Of a stretch of 64,000 nt of DNA, positions 36,043 to 49,479 are shown in pieces; position 1 is the stretch's first letter, and every line of letters begins with the position of its first letter. A program made the position numbers and the translations under genes. The DNA comes from Epiperipatus broadwayi (taxonomy: Eukaryota; Onychophora; Udeonychophora; Euonychophora; Peripatidae). The DNA is taken from assembly GCA_028023455.1 (NCBI GenBank), contig JAQFVV010006231.1, positions 4,976,036 to 5,040,035 of the forward strand. Direction: 5' to 3'. Under the pieces are notes generated by a model, which was not told the origin of the DNA, ran no database searches, and saw only the letters and a program-made list of their open reading frames with translations.

Positions 36043-36190
36043 TTGATTCGTGTTTTTTGTATCTGATATTTTTTTAATTGTGTTACGGCTTTTTTTATCA
36101 ATTTTCTATCAGTTATTTTTTTACTTGTGTTACGGCTTTTTTTTTATCAATTTTTTATCGGATATTTTTTTACGACTTTTTTTTTTGTTA
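36043..36190. repeat. Tandem repeat inside the second transposon
   Basis: About three units of roughly 50 bp with TTTTTTTA, TTGTGTTACGGC, a T run, then TATCAATTTT and TATC. Units differ slightly. Confidence 0.75.
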
Positions 36191-36344
36191 TTGTTTAACT
36201 AAAAAATAATAATCGTAATAAAAAGTAAAATTTCTTAATCTATTTTTTTTTTTAGTCTTCGTTTTACTTTTTTTTTTTTTACAAAGAGATATTATGGCTA
36301 TTTTTTACTTCAAATAGAATGACAATAAAAAGTAAAAGTTGTTA

Positions 36345-36377
36345 CAGTTAGGTTTAGGGTTAGTTTTAGGGTTACTG
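36345..36377 (+). repeat. Short telomere-like TTAGGG tract
   Basis: The words TTAGGTTTAGGG, TTAG and TTTTAGGGTTAC occur in a row, three close matches to the animal telomere unit. It is too short and irregular to be a telomere. Confidence 0.6.
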
Positions 36378-37092
36378 TTCTGTTGTTTGTAATGCTAAAA
36401 TAAAAAATATCAAAATCGTAACCATACTTGGACAAAAGAAAGAAACTCAAACTTTTTTAAACAACAACAAACACATATAAATGTCTTCTTTACTTATTAA
36501 ACATGTTTATAATATTTGCTTTTTATGAAATTTACAAAAAATCGTGCATATTTGTACTTTCCTTACTGGATATTTTTTTGGTACCACTCTTTTTTTACTT
36601 CAAAAATATACACATGATAGAATCTTCTTTGTCTTGTGGAATGTTACGAACAGTACGTTACTTGACGCGTTACCTAATTGCAACTCACTAAAAACAGATC
36701 TTTAACATTTTCCCAATTAAAACTTCAATATAGTACATTGTAAAAAGTCTTAGAATTATTACTTTAAAAATCTGAACATTTCAATACTTTAAAATAAAAA
36801 AAAATCCAATGAAAACAATATTTTCATCCAATTCAAATACAAACTCTCTCATCAAGCCGTAACTATTTTATAAACTGTGCGAATTCGGAAAATGTATTTG
36901 CTGCGATGTGACATACATGCTGTACTGCGACGTGACATAGCGGCCTGCATTCTGTAGCACAACAAAAAAGTTGTATTATAGAAAATGTGGGTTCGAACGT
37001 GTCGGCCGTGGAAACAGCATTTTTATGTGTTTTAGCGCAAAAACGGCACCATAGAGCGGCGTCTTTAGCTATAAGATGAGTACCAAATATTT

Positions 37093-40000
37093 ATTAAAAT
37101 TAATTGTTTTATATTTAACTCTGTTAATATTACCAATTACCTTGTGGTAAAATAATAAATAATGCTATTTAAGAGTGTTTTAGCTATTTGATTAAATGTG
37201 TATTACTTATAAATGGTTAAATAGGCATTGGTATAAGATTTCATTACTTTGGAATATTTATTTTCTATTTTGCAATTTTGTCCAAACTTTTACAATTAAA
37301 AGTTACATTCCTTCGATAAGTTTCAATTCATCCTTTTCCAAAGATAATGGGGAATCCTTCATTAATTAGTTTAAAATGACAAGTTAAAGTTTAAGGGTAG
37401 GTCTAATTTAAAATCATTTGTATATATTTTGTGAATTCATTTTCTAAGTAGAAAATGAATTCAAAATAATGGATTTAAAAGTCTTATCGAGGTAATGGAT
37501 CGTATTTCGATTAGAGAAAATTCCTTTTGGTAACAAGATAAAAGCTTTAGCTGTAAGGCATAGAGATCAGAATGGGTGGGAAAATTGAGAAGAGGAGATA
37601 AATACCTAAAAATTACCTAGAAGCAGCCATTACTTTCAATTTTAAGAAGAGTTGCCACCGGAACATGTCCGTTTTAATATTGAACCTTAACCGTACTCAC
37701 AATATGGTACACAGCTAACTTCGGGGATCTGATTGCTGGATCCTGAAGTTCCTCAATAAACCTTCAAATTTTGCTGCTAAAATAGAACTCTCTGATGCCA
37801 AATCATAAGCTTCCTAAAATCCATAATGAAACTAATCTATAAAATGAATTTTATTTGAGTTAAGTGTGCACCTGTGCTCCTGAATCAACAAGCAAGACGT
37901 GAAGGACAAGTAATTTTTAATATTTGATTAAACCATAACTTTCCAATCTATTCATGAACTATCTCACTAATTATATTAAAAATGATTATTGCCTTAAATC
38001 TTGTTATTCATTTAATTATGCTTAAAATTGTTACTCAGTAATTCTCTATATCGTTATATCTCTAGTCCTAAATTAATGCTTTGATAATTTTCTTTCTCCT
38101 CTCATGGCGGTCTATTTTTACTAACCCTTACTTGTAATTTGCTTTAATGATTATTAATGTTATTTAATTGTGATATGATATGCCAATAAGACTTTCAACT
38201 CGATAATGTTTTCGTTCAAACTTAACTCTAAGAAAATATTTACCATATAAAGTTTTATAGCCTATTTCTTGCCTATGAGGACTAAATTAATAATAGTTCT
38301 ACTAATTATCGGATTGAAAGATTTATTTAATTATTTGATATAATTTTACCAAGAGCTGATATAAATTCTATTAGGTTAACTTATAGCCACTATGCTTCAC
38401 AATTAAATTTTAAACAAAATTATTCGCATGTGTTAATTTGAATTCATTAAGGTTTGACGAGGTTTTGTAAGGGAGAGAAATATTTTCTGAGTTTAGCCTG
38501 GTCCTCCAGCATTTGTGTATGGGGAGAGCATGATATAAGGGGTATTATTATATAATTGGGTTTAGGCGTTTGCCTACCGTAAGTTTGATTTTAATCTTAT
38601 TGACCAGGTTGTCACGTCAAGCATTTATATTATGTAATTTGGGCTTTAAATTTAATATTATGACAATTATATTATTTCTATTCCTAATGTTGCTGGCATG
38701 AGCTATATTCTTGATTTCTTAGGCTTTGTCATTCCTGTTTGTTATATGTTTTCAATCAATTAAAATATGTTTTTTTCTCATTCGTTCATCGGTTGTTGGA
38801 ACACCAAAGATTTGTGGCTAATTCCCAACCTGGTTTTCCCCATGTTCCACAATCATTTGTGTGACAAATGTGCTTGTCGAGACAAGTAGCCATTAGTTTT
38901 CTTGAATCGTTGACAAAACCATTCAATTCATCTTCGTTCCAATGCTCATAACATGTTAGTACTGTTTTCATTGCTGAATTCAAATAATGGCCCTCATTGT
39001 TGCTTTGTAATTTGTGATGAATTGATCCCTTTTAAAATCAAATTATTTTATCTTTCTATGAAATTTTAAATAATCGTACTTTGCCAGATGTTTAATTGAA
39101 ATCATACTTTTGTATTTCTCATGCTTTCCATAAACTGATTTATAGAGGAGTGGGAGATAAATCTCGATTTCTTTTTTTCTTTATATAAATTAGAAGTGTA
39201 TTTTCTTTCTAGACAAATATCAAATTAATAGTTAACATACATAATTCATTTGGCATATATGCTTTACATATTGTAATCACACATGTCTGTTTTGTCGGAC
39301 TATAGAGTAAACATATATAGATCTATACCTTAGGTATTTATGTATTAATTCTTGGCATATATAGAAAACCCGCCATTAGCCTTGTATATTGTAATTTCAT
39401 GTTTCGGACTAGAGATAGGTTATGCAGATTATCATCATTTATATAATCACTGCTTGTATTAAATATATATTATATTTGGTGTCTGACCCATCATTATTCA
39501 TTAATTAGATTAACTATTAATGTTCACTGTTGTTTGGCAAACCATATATATACATAGATTTATGCAGAGATATCCGTAAGTGGTTCTATCCTGCATTATT
39601 TAGAATCAGTTAAATAGTGTCATTAATAATAATATCCGTTGAGCTAGTTCATGACACATATTATCATTGACCGGTCATTATAAGTCATACTTTGGGGTTT
39701 GATCTAGGATCTTGGGATGGGGTTTGAATTCAAACTGGTCTTGCATCAAATTTAAGATCAGGATGGCTATGAGTTCCTTCCAAGATCTAGGGTCACATTG
39801 GAGGTAGAATGTAGTGACCAGTACAGTTGGTGGCTGGTTATTTCCTTTTATGATTATCTCATTGGTAAGTTACTCACTGTAAGTTAGGTCTGATCTAGAC
39901 AAGTATGTCAATTATTTGAGGATAAGCTCTTGAGGAGTTATGATAGTTTCACAATATTGGCATAACAAGGCTTACATTGTCAGATTTCTGCTGATAATGC

Positions 40001-40153
40001 TGTCAGTTGTTTCTATCAGATTTTATGGAGAAAGTGCTGGCTTCCAGAAAAAACTTTTATGCTGATTTAATAGTTATTAGTTAAGTCATGAGAACTTTCA
40101 AGAAACTTTTTCAAAATATATGATTGTTTAATGGTTGGGTAATCCTATTATTG
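37093..40153. other. Gene-poor region with one possible exon
   Basis: Mostly AT-rich. The minus-strand frame at 38786-39025 is unusual: about 80 codons, seven Cys and several Trp (blocks TCYEHWNEDELNGF, TCLDKHICHTNDCGTWG, NLWCSNN). It does not match a family I know. It might be an exon of an unknown gene or a repeat-derived piece. A GC-richer patch at about 39660-39830 is not recognised. Confidence 0.4.
37432..37463. repeat. Perfect 14-bp hairpin
   Basis: TGAATTCATTTTCT at 37432-37445 is exactly inverted at 37450-37463 with a 4-base loop. No T run follows and no function is evident. Confidence 0.85.
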
Positions 40154-40573
40154 TGTATAGTGAAGGTAAGTTCAAATTATTATACAATGATAATATCACA
40201 GAGGCAGAACTATCCATAGAGTAGCGCCACTCAGTGATCATGTAATGTTTGACAATGATAACATACACAACAAAAGATAATTTCCTATAACAATCATGGA
40301 GTGCAACACATACATAGGTCCAGAAAATAATAACAATATTGGCTATTTGTAAACTGCATATCTTTTCATAACTTTTTAATCACCTATATCTACAAGTAAA
40401 AAGGCCAAGATCAGCTTGTTTCTTTATAAAAAGACTATGGGAATGAAACATTAAGAAAAATATGTTAATTTACTTGTTATTTCCACAGTTTGTTTTTTAT
40501 ATATTACCCAATGATACTTGTTTGCTGAATCTAAATAATGAGTTGCTTTGTTTAAGGGTGAACAGGAATAACA
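40154..40573 (-). repeat. 3' LTR of the gypsy element
   Basis: Matches the right LTR in blocks GTGAAGGTAA, AACATACACAA, CACATACATAGGT, AAAAGGCCA and the end GGTGAACAGGAATAACA; on the minus strand it begins TGTTATTCC. It is about 40 bases longer than its partner owing to an insertion near 40195-40255. Confidence 0.82.
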
Positions 40574-40859
40574 TTTTTTTCACCCTAAATGAAATAAGCT
40601 ACATGTCATACCTAACAGATGCTTTGGCAGTTTTCTATTTTTTTTATTGCTTTTAATAGTCATTAGGCTGATTTCTTTGTTCTGATGTGAATAGTTTTTT
40701 GTCTAATGTTGGTGTTGGTAAAGCTTTGGTATGGGGTGGTTCTTGTTTGCCATTCTGGTGGGATTGCTATCTACTGATTTATGGTGTCTAGCTTTATGGG
40801 ATCACTGCTGGATATTTTTGACTGTTTATAAAGTTGATCTTCAAGGGTTTTTACTACTA

Positions 40860-43192
40860 GTAGGTATGACCTTTGTGGCTACAACTGTAGCTAGAATCCA
40901 GTTTTTCCCTGGATCTGACATTACATTTTTGTGCCAGTTTTGAAGTGGCATAATTTGTCGCATTTTCTTTGGTGATAGTTTTAGATTTGAAAGTGGAAAA
41001 CTTGATTCTCAAATTACAACTCATTAACATTTTAGCCAAATTCTGCCATAACCAGTACATAGAGTTGTGTGTTGAATTAGAAGATTCTGGCTAAGTGAAA
41101 ACATCAATCATTTTCTGTTTCCTCTGGCGGTTTTTTTTAATTTCTTACATCAAATGTTTAGTTTTTGTCCATTGCTCTTTGGGTGGAATGGCTGTTACAG
41201 TATGTGAATGATTTCATTATTTGAAAAGAAATCTTTGAATTGGCTGGACTAAAGACTTTCATTATTGGTAACAATAGTCAAAGAAAGGCCATTAGTTGCA
41301 AATATTTTGTTCAAAGAGTCCATTATAGATGAGTTGCTAATATTGGTACAGTAACTACTAACCATTTAGAGTAGGCATTAGCAATGATGAGAAGTTTTTT
41401 GCTATTCGATGATCCAGCATGGCCAAGTGTATTTTTTTAACAGGGCTTGGCTGTTTGTGGCAAGTATGGCATCTTGTTTACCTGAAATTTTATTTTAAAG
41501 TCTAGATAATGAGACATACGTTCTCACTAGCATTTCTGTTTTTACTATTTCAGGATAACCACAGTGCAATAACTTTAAGATCTGTTTGTGAACTGTAAGA
41601 TGGTATGATGATTTAATTGCCCCATAAGATAACATTTGTTCTTAATGAATAACTCATGCCTTCTTATATAAAAGATTTTATTAACATATGGTGTATTAAT
41701 TGGTCATTTTGTGCATATCCATTTATTCAGAAGTTGATATCTTTTGTCATTTTAAATTCAGTGAATAATCACCTGTTTAATTAGTATTTTAGTAATCTAC
41801 TGAGTGCATAAACATGGACCCCCCCTTACATAACAAAGTTTAAAACTGCATGTACTCAGCAGATTAAACCTTAGAATGTGAAGTGAAACATGCTGGGATA
41901 GCCACATGCCTAATAAAGGTTTATAATCAGTTTTTTAAATGAATGATTTTTATACACATTAATGTAATTTTTTAACATCTGCTACAATGGATAGAGTCTC
42001 TATTTGAAGGCAATAGGTATACCATTCTCATGATGGGATGATTGCTTCAGTCTCAATTGGCAAAGTGTTAGAATTTTATGTTTGGATCATAATCAGTCTG
42101 CTTGCATTAGTTATTAGCCCTTTAGTTTGTCAAAAGCTAGAATTGATTGAATACTCACATCCATTTAGCCTTTTTGTTTAGTAGTTGATGTAATGGTTCA
42201 GCAGCTTGTTTTGTGCTGAATGAAGCTCTCATAGTAATCGACTAGTCTAAAGAATGCTTGAAGATCTTTTTTTGTCAATGTGGTTTATCACATTCAGAAT
42301 AGTCTTTATTTTGTCCTTAATATGAAAAATACCTAACACTATAATTGTTAATTTCTATTTCCTCTGCCTCAAACACACTTTTATTAGTATTTGTTTTAAT
42401 TTCTACTTCCATGAATTTATTTAAAAGCTTTTTAGTGGATTTCCAGAATTACTTCTTAATTTGGATCACTAACAGGAAATCATCAAAATATGGAATGGCC
42501 TCAAAATTCCAGCTGCTATTTGATAAGTTATTGGCTAAAATATTGTGAAGCCCATTGAAATGAGTTATAATTGTCAGTACTCTAGAGGCTTCATTGTCTA
42601 TTGATAATTGGAGATAAGATGGATGTAAGGAGATAATCACAGATTTGTATTTACTTTTTGTTTTAATATTGGATATTAGTGGAGTAATCCATTCAGATTG
42701 AGATTGCTGTTTCAGATTGCAGCAAATCCAATTATTCAGTTATAGGTTGGCAGTATTAGTAAATAGTTCAACATGTTTACTTATAAGTAATTGAGTGGAT
42801 GTTTCTTAATAAAGATCCAAACTGAAATCAAAAACCTTAGCATATTGGGTTTTTTTTAAATCTAATATTTCACTGCCAAGTAGCCCATTGGTTTAAACCA
42901 ATTTTGGCCCAGTAAGTTATTAAGTTCTCTTGCAAAAACAAGTAGTGACAACTAGATATTGACCTGATCCCTTAAAGTGTAACTTGCCCTGATAATCACA
43001 GATTAATTTTGATCTGGGCTTCAGATCAGTTTTTTGATTTCTAGTTATTCTTGCCTAACATTTACTTGAGATAGTGGAAATAGCTGGACCATAATCAATC
43101 TCTATTGGCATAGAAAACTCATTAATGATATTTTTTTTAGAGTTGAGACTTTGCCTGTTGAGCACATTTAGATTCAATTTTTTGTGATTTGA
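40860..43192 (-). pseudogene. gypsy Pol (PR-RT-RNaseH-IN), broken
   Basis: Recognisable blocks in order on the minus strand: protease SMPIEIDYGPAISTIS near 43111-43060, where the active-site triad reads DYG in place of DSG/DTG; RT block YLQLSIDNEASRVLTI near 42620-42570 and YFDDFLL near 42470 (usual YxDD); LTKKDLQAFFRLVDYYESFI near 42280-42220, the RT connection; YDPNIKF near 42085; integrase block AYSKWLVV and ATNGLSLTIVTNNESL near 41400-41230, where the second catalytic Asp position reads TNNE; C-terminal part with AIPPKEQW near 41190. RT lacks roughly 45 residues of its palm. Frameshifts and stops are frequent. Confidence 0.82.
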
Positions 43193-43411
43193 TTAATGGT
43201 TTTGTTTATTAGGTGAACCATTATCATTATTCAGTCTCTTTTTTGTAAGACAGGCAGCTTTGATATGTGAAATATGTTGACAAAAATGACAACTAGCATT
43301 AATATATGGACACTGACTAGCTAAATGATTGTTTTTGCAATGGTAACAATTTTCTTTCATCCACAGATACTTGACATTTTGTTTATCTAAGGTAAATGGT
43401 GCACTGTCCAT
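43193..43411 (-). pseudogene. gypsy Gag zinc-knuckle fragment
   Basis: 72 codons with two CCHC knuckles: CYHCKNNHLASQC followed by CHFCQHISHIKAAC, the paired arrangement found at the Gag end of many animal Ty3/gypsy elements, where it binds RNA. The capsid part upstream is not readable. Immediately downstream on the minus strand comes the protease. Confidence 0.85.
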
Positions 43412-44013
43412 TGGCCTTTGACTCTGTTTTTGTTATATTTTTATTTTAATATTTGTATTCAGCAAAGGTGCAGGCTAATTATGCATTTCTTCTTTTAAGG
43501 TCATGTAGAATACTGCAGCATTAAATGTAGTATTGGGGTCCATTAACAAACTGATTCATAACGCATGATTTTTCATACCATATATAAACCAAGCTCTCAA
43601 TTTCTCCTTGAAGATTCCAAAATCACAAACAATGCCATCCTGTAGTTAACTTTTTAATCAGATGCCTGATTGCATACATTGAATTTATATCTTTGCATTA
43701 GTTTAGGATGATGTAGTGGTGCTAATTGTGATGAGATTCTGATAAGTAGCATATTAACACACATCCATTAGAGTGTGGCCAATCTTAATTCTGCTTTAAT
43801 TTCATTAGCATCTGTATAAGTTAAGTCTGTTCAATTACTTCAGAGAGAATTCTGGCAAGCTGGATCAAATTTTTCAAGAGATCCTATTTGAGCCATTATC
43901 AAAAAAAAAAAAAAAATGCTTCTACAAGAATTTTCTGCATCACTTTACCATAGTTCACCCACTTATAAAGAGGTTTATCTAGACAACTCTCATTCTCATC
44001 ACCAGTTAATCAT

Positions 44014-44393
44014 TGTATATAATGAAGGTAAATTTAAAATAATGTTTAAGTGTTTTATTATTCAATAACAACATACACAAACAAAGGACAATTTCACATA
44101 GCAATTGTGAAGTTTGTCCACAACACATACATAGGTTTGGAAGATAGCAACAAGAATGTAAGCATTTCTAAACTGCATAATATTCCTTATGCTTCTAAAC
44201 AGCCATATGCACAGGCAAAAAAGCCAATAAATAGCTTGTCTTCCTCTAAAAAGACGAGCCACCACAGAAATTATAGTAATTTACTCATTGTTTCCATTGA
44301 TTTGTTTATATATATATATACACTGATAGTCATTTTTTGCTCACTGGGTCCAAATAACAACTATTTTTTTTTTAAAGGTGAACAGGAATAACA
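44014..44393 (-). repeat. 5' LTR of the gypsy element
   Basis: Direct repeat of 40154-40573; TG at one edge and CA at the other. The two LTRs differ at many sites, so the insertion is old. No matching target duplication was seen outside. Confidence 0.82.
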
Positions 44394-47300
44394 TTAAATT
44401 AGAACATAATTTCTTCACATATATAATTTTCCTTGCTTATAATTGTGACCATTTCTTTGTTTATATTAAGTCAATACACTAGTTTTTTTTATATGCAAAA
44501 TTTGCATTGTTTTCCCTGTGTGTGGGATGACAATTCATTTAATGCTACTATTATACATGCAGCACCTATGATGAACATTTTTGTTTTCTGTATTTTGGAT
44601 TTAAATATTTGTTTTGTTTGTCTGACTGTTATGCAATGATTTTACACCAAATCTAACACCATGCATTCATCTTTCCATAACTGACTTCATTTTCTAAAAA
44701 ATAAACTTGTATTCATTCATTCTAATAAACTTCCTTTCTCTTGAAGATGAGTTTTTCTAAAAGCAGTTATATCAATCTTAAATCTTGAGAGTTGTTTCAG
44801 CACAAATGCAGTCCTCCATCTAGTCTTGAAGAGTTTTGTGTCAAGTAAATTTTACACATTCCATGCACTTATATTTAGAAGAAAAAAAAAGATTTCTATT
44901 TGTGATACTTTCCTTTAATACTACCTCTTACTACACCACTAATACTATTACTCTTATTATTTTTATTCTACCACTGAAATGTATAATCCAGCAGGTGTGA
45001 CAACCTAATCTATGTGAAACAGGCTGTTTTTAATATCTTTCCACTCCCATGATATAGAGTGAGAATCTTTAAATAGAATGGCCTAAACATATCTTTGCCA
45101 TCCAAAACTTCTGCCTCATTTAAACCAAGTTCAAGACTACAACTAAAGACTGCGAGTATGTATTATGCCTGTCCTTGTCATTGTTTTCTTAGTTCTCTGG
45201 GGGTTCAGCCAAAAAAAAAAGGCAGAATAAAAAAAATATTTGAGTCAGGAATGCTTTGTTTATAATTTAAGAAATATTATTACTCAAACCCACAATCTCA
45301 TTGTCATAGTTGTTGTAGGGAGATATCCAATGATATGAGAGATTCACAGTGATCTAGTTCTACAATAATTTAAGTGATTGAATAAGGAAAAGAGGGAAAT
45401 AGAAAAGATTGTTCACACTGGAAACAGTATCTAGCCTTTGATGAATCAACATTTTATCCTACAAGGCATTTTGGTTGGGCACTGTTTATTTACATATTCA
45501 CAATTGGCCTTCATTTCTAAATACCATTTCACTATCTCCATCTGTGGAACCCATTGGTAGTCTGAGCACAGCGCCCAACAAAATTGAATTATTCAGGACA
45601 TACAAAAAGATTCATAAGCTGTTACACATTTTGGAACTATTTCATACCACTGCCAGCATTTGTAAATTGATAATTACTTTCATGAGAAAAAAAAACCTAA
45701 ACTAATAATATCTTTGAAATATTGTCATGCCACAGTGGCAAAAAAATGGTATAATTAAGATTTTAATTCTGTATGGATTTGCCTCAATCAGTTGCTTTCA
45801 TGAGATAATGACATGATAGTGAGAGAAAATGTTTTCTAAACTTTTAGTTATTTTAATATTCAACAACTAGCTAGAAAAAATAAATGCTTGATTTTGCTAT
45901 TTTTATGTGCCTTTTTTTAAAAAAATAATCTGTTGAGGAAATTTATATTATAAATATGAAAGTGTTATGTTAAAAAAGATGTAATCATTAAAAGAAATTA
46001 ATGATTTCTTTGCTTATATGGATTTCACACCATTAGTGTAAGATTTTCAACAATTCAGAAGGATCTCTTATATAGTTGTAAATTTTGAAGCCTCACATTA
46101 GTAGTATGATTTTCAATGTTCTTAAAACTATGTAATTATCAGAAGAGTATTGCTGGGTCACATGATTTCCCATTTCAGCCTTGCTTGTAGAGAAATCTCA
46201 GCAAATTAATTGATTCTGATGATTTAGAATAGGTGGTAAACCATATCCATATTGTAATCATTTAAACACAATCATCTGAGCCCATTATTAAATGTATGTA
46301 AAGATGAACAAATAGTAGCTTATACAAAATTGTGATAGAAGAATATTCTTTTCAATCATCAAATTGTAATGTAAGAAGCATTTATTTTTGAAATCTTGAT
46401 CTCTATTTATTGATAATGGAAAACACTAATGCAAATAATTTAAGTAGTAAAATAAATTTTATTGAACTTAACAAACTAATAACGATAACATTACTGATTA
46501 TTACAAAATATAACAAAAAAAAAGTTTAAATTTATTTACCTGATTTGAGATTCTGACTTAAAAAAATATTTCTTGCTTGAAATGAAAATGATTACCTATC
46601 AATTACATATCTGATACATATATTAAACTAAAAATCAGACAAATTTATTTTCTGTAATTATATCAAAATTGTATATTATTGTATGTATAGATAGATGTTG
46701 CATATTGTTTCTAGATACTGTAATTCATATAAATAATACACATATCTTTATTGAAACTGTGGGATAAATACTAAAACAGTATGTGAATATGACTTACCTA
46801 TATATTATATTATAAATATTAAAAGAAAAATCATATTTTTGTTTAACTTCAATTAGTCTGAAAAACGTCTAATTCAAATATTATAAACCTTCAAAAAGTA
46901 AATACTATCTCATATAATTAAATGAATACATTTTTCATCTGATTTATAATTAGTGATATTTTATAGTATATTAACTGAAGAAATGAAGACCACACATTAG
47001 CTACTGTGATCTTAAGTATATCAGAGTTTACATTCCTTTTTCTCAACTAATTACATTTTTAAGCTTGATTAGTAATGTTGCTTTATTATCTACCAAAATT
47101 ATTTCTCATATTTATTATTTCAAAGACACAAAGTATTCTGATTGTTATCTCTGGTACAACTTTTAAAAAAAGTATATAAAAAATATTCTCAATCTAGTAC
47201 TACTTTACATACCATTCTGCTTTTATTACTTTATTATATTTTATGGTAAAACTTCAATTGTCTTTGTTAAACATATAAAATCTAACTAAAATGATTTTAT

Positions 47301-49478
47301 TTAAACATGACTCATTAAACTTATTATTTGTAAGAAAATAAATAGAAAAATAAAATTTAATCATCCATTTTAAATGTCGAATCTTATATTTATTGTTTTT
47401 TCTTCACACATATGTACAATCTGAATTTATGTTGTTGATAAAACCTATTTTAAATGGTATACTTTTAAATTAATTTTTAAATGAATGTATTTTATGGCAA
47501 TTAAATAAACTTTCACAAATTACTTTGAACTTTGCTGCTTAATCAATTGTAATAAGATTTTTTAATATCTGTTTCTATCAAAGTAAGATGCAAAGTGAAT
47601 TTATATATTTACCTACACGACCAGTTAATTCTGCATACATTTTAAATGATTAAGATATGATTTAAAATCAACAGGTCTTTAAAAATTTATTATACAAGCA
47701 TGTTTTTATTCAGTAAAAAAAATAGATAACATTGAATTTTATATCTGACTTTCTTTATGTTTTATTTTATAAATTTCATTTATACTTCTTGTTGTATTAT
47801 TATTATTATTACTTAAATACTTGTTAAAATATCCATTTTGCTTTTTCTTTTGTTTGTTTTTATTATTTATTTGCTATTATATCATGATTTTTGTTTATTT
47901 CTTTAAATTCCATTATTTTTAAAGGGTGTATTGAATATTTGAGACGATCAATTTTAAAGTTAGTACATGCCTTTTTAAGTAATGAAACTTTTTCTGTTTA
48001 AAAATCATTAGAATTAAAGTTAAAACAGTAAACCAGAATTCTAAAGTTGTAGGCTTATTTCTGTTGTTACTTCCGAGTCACAAATATTTGAGGAGTATTT
48101 ATATTTTAAAATTAATAAAAATTATGCTTAATAGATATGCATATATCTCTGTATGGTAATTAGTGTGCAAAATCATATAGCTCACTAAATGTGGAAAAAT
48201 AAACTGTGTATTATAAAGATCAACTGCTTTTGATATGATTGATTATGAAATTTTATTTTTAAAAAAACTAGACTTGAAATATATAAAACTATTATGGATT
48301 TAGATTGTACCTCTGAGTTAGAAAATTTCTAAAAATATAAAAACTTTTGTTTATTTGAATATAATGAAAGAACTATCTTAAGAAAGAATTCTTACAATAT
48401 GGCATGGTAATATTACAGAATGATTTAGATGATTTTATAGAGTGCTTTAAAATTAAATGATTCTAAATAATAATAAATGTTTCATTTTCATATATCTATA
48501 AATAGAAGGCAAATGCATCTTAACTTATTGGCTACCATTTATGCTTATGATTATTGCTTTAAAGACAATTCAATTTTTATTAAAATGGCTGAAATTGCAT
48601 GTTTATAGCTCATAAAGTTTTTTTTTTTTGTAAATGGTACTTTTTTTAAAATAAAAAAAAAATTATAGAAGAAACCACAGTAAATTTATAAGAGATTTTT
48701 GAAGATATTGATTGCTACTTTCAGAATAAATATAGATTTTAATTATTATATTAATTTACATTATAGTGAAATGCCTTGATAAATTATTTCAAAATTTTCT
48801 TCACAATTGTTTATTTTAAATAAAAAAAATCAAATTAAAAGTTAGTCAATCTACAATACATTTTTATGTTAACATATATTTGCATTTTTGAATTACAATT
48901 TATCAATATTATTATGAAGTAAAATATTTAAAGACAAATTATTAAATAATATTTATTTTCTTAGGAAAAAAACAAACTCCCTAATTATAGAACCTCATAG
49001 CTGAGACTTGTATATTTAAAAAATAAAATCAAAAATTCTGTGATTATCACAAAAATATCATCACAAATATGATCAGTGAATAGTATTTCTAATCAAAATT
49101 TTACTAAAGTTTTTAACAAAATTTCTATTTTAAACCTTAAATATTAAAATAAGCACTTTTTGAATAAATTCAAAATTAATAACTTTAAAAATGTTTAAAT
49201 TTGTTATTTTTTAAACAGTTTATAATTATTAATTTTCTCAGCTTTATTATTTTTTTATTATGTTTATAATCATGTAGTATTTTTAACATTATGTAAAGTT
49301 ATTAGGAAAGTATGTTCAATCAAATACACAAACAATGGCACATGTTGCACATAATTGTAATATCTAAGAATTTGCATAAAGATTTAGGAGTATATTTTGA
49401 AAATTATTTTTCCATTTAATCTACTTTACATTGTGATGAAAAGCTTTCGAACTGGTTGTATTTTGAGACTTTTTCCTT
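44394..49478. other. Long AT-rich region without genes
   Basis: No gene or large repeat recognised. Homopolymer A/T runs, an (AT)n tract near 44308-44320 just inside the LTR, and a small inverted repeat at 45468-45584. About 46400-49400 is especially AT-rich and featureless. Confidence 0.6.
45468..45584. repeat. Small inverted-repeat unit
   Basis: ATTTTGGTTGGGCACTGT (45468-45485) is inverted with small differences at 45568-45584. Possibly a tiny MITE; no duplication flanks it. Confidence 0.4.
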
Positions 49479-49479
49479 T

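Larger units (their letters stand above)
35810..37092. mobile_element. Second non-autonomous DNA transposon (about 64-bp TIRs)
   Basis: Ends 35810-35873 and 37029-37092 are inverted copies matching at roughly 50 of 64 positions; the outermost AAATATTTGGT and the inner CTTATAG and GCTAAAAC are shared. The 1.28-kb body has no transposase. It holds degenerate tandem repeats (about 36050-36185) and a short stretch of telomere-like TTAGGG words. If the true end is TTTGGT, the element is flanked by TA on both sides, which would fit a TA-targeting superfamily such as Tc1/mariner, but in AT-rich DNA this is weak. Confidence 0.78.
40154..44393 (-). mobile_element. Decayed Ty3/gypsy LTR retrotransposon
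   Basis: An about 4.2-kb element read right to left: 5' LTR 44014-44393, gag zinc knuckles near 43411-43193, protease near 43111, RT near 42640-42449, RT thumb/RNase H start near 42290-42190, integrase core near 41400-41230 and C-terminal part to about 40860, 3' LTR 40154-40573. The polypurine tract GGGTGAAAAAA lies directly before the 3' LTR on the minus strand. After the 5' LTR the minus strand reads TGGTGATGAGAATGAG, a candidate primer-binding region. Gag is short and pol has an internal deletion and many stops, so the element is dead. Confidence 0.85.

Noticed and set aside
36345-36377. Interstitial telomere
   Set aside because: Only about three irregular TTAGGG-like words inside a transposon.
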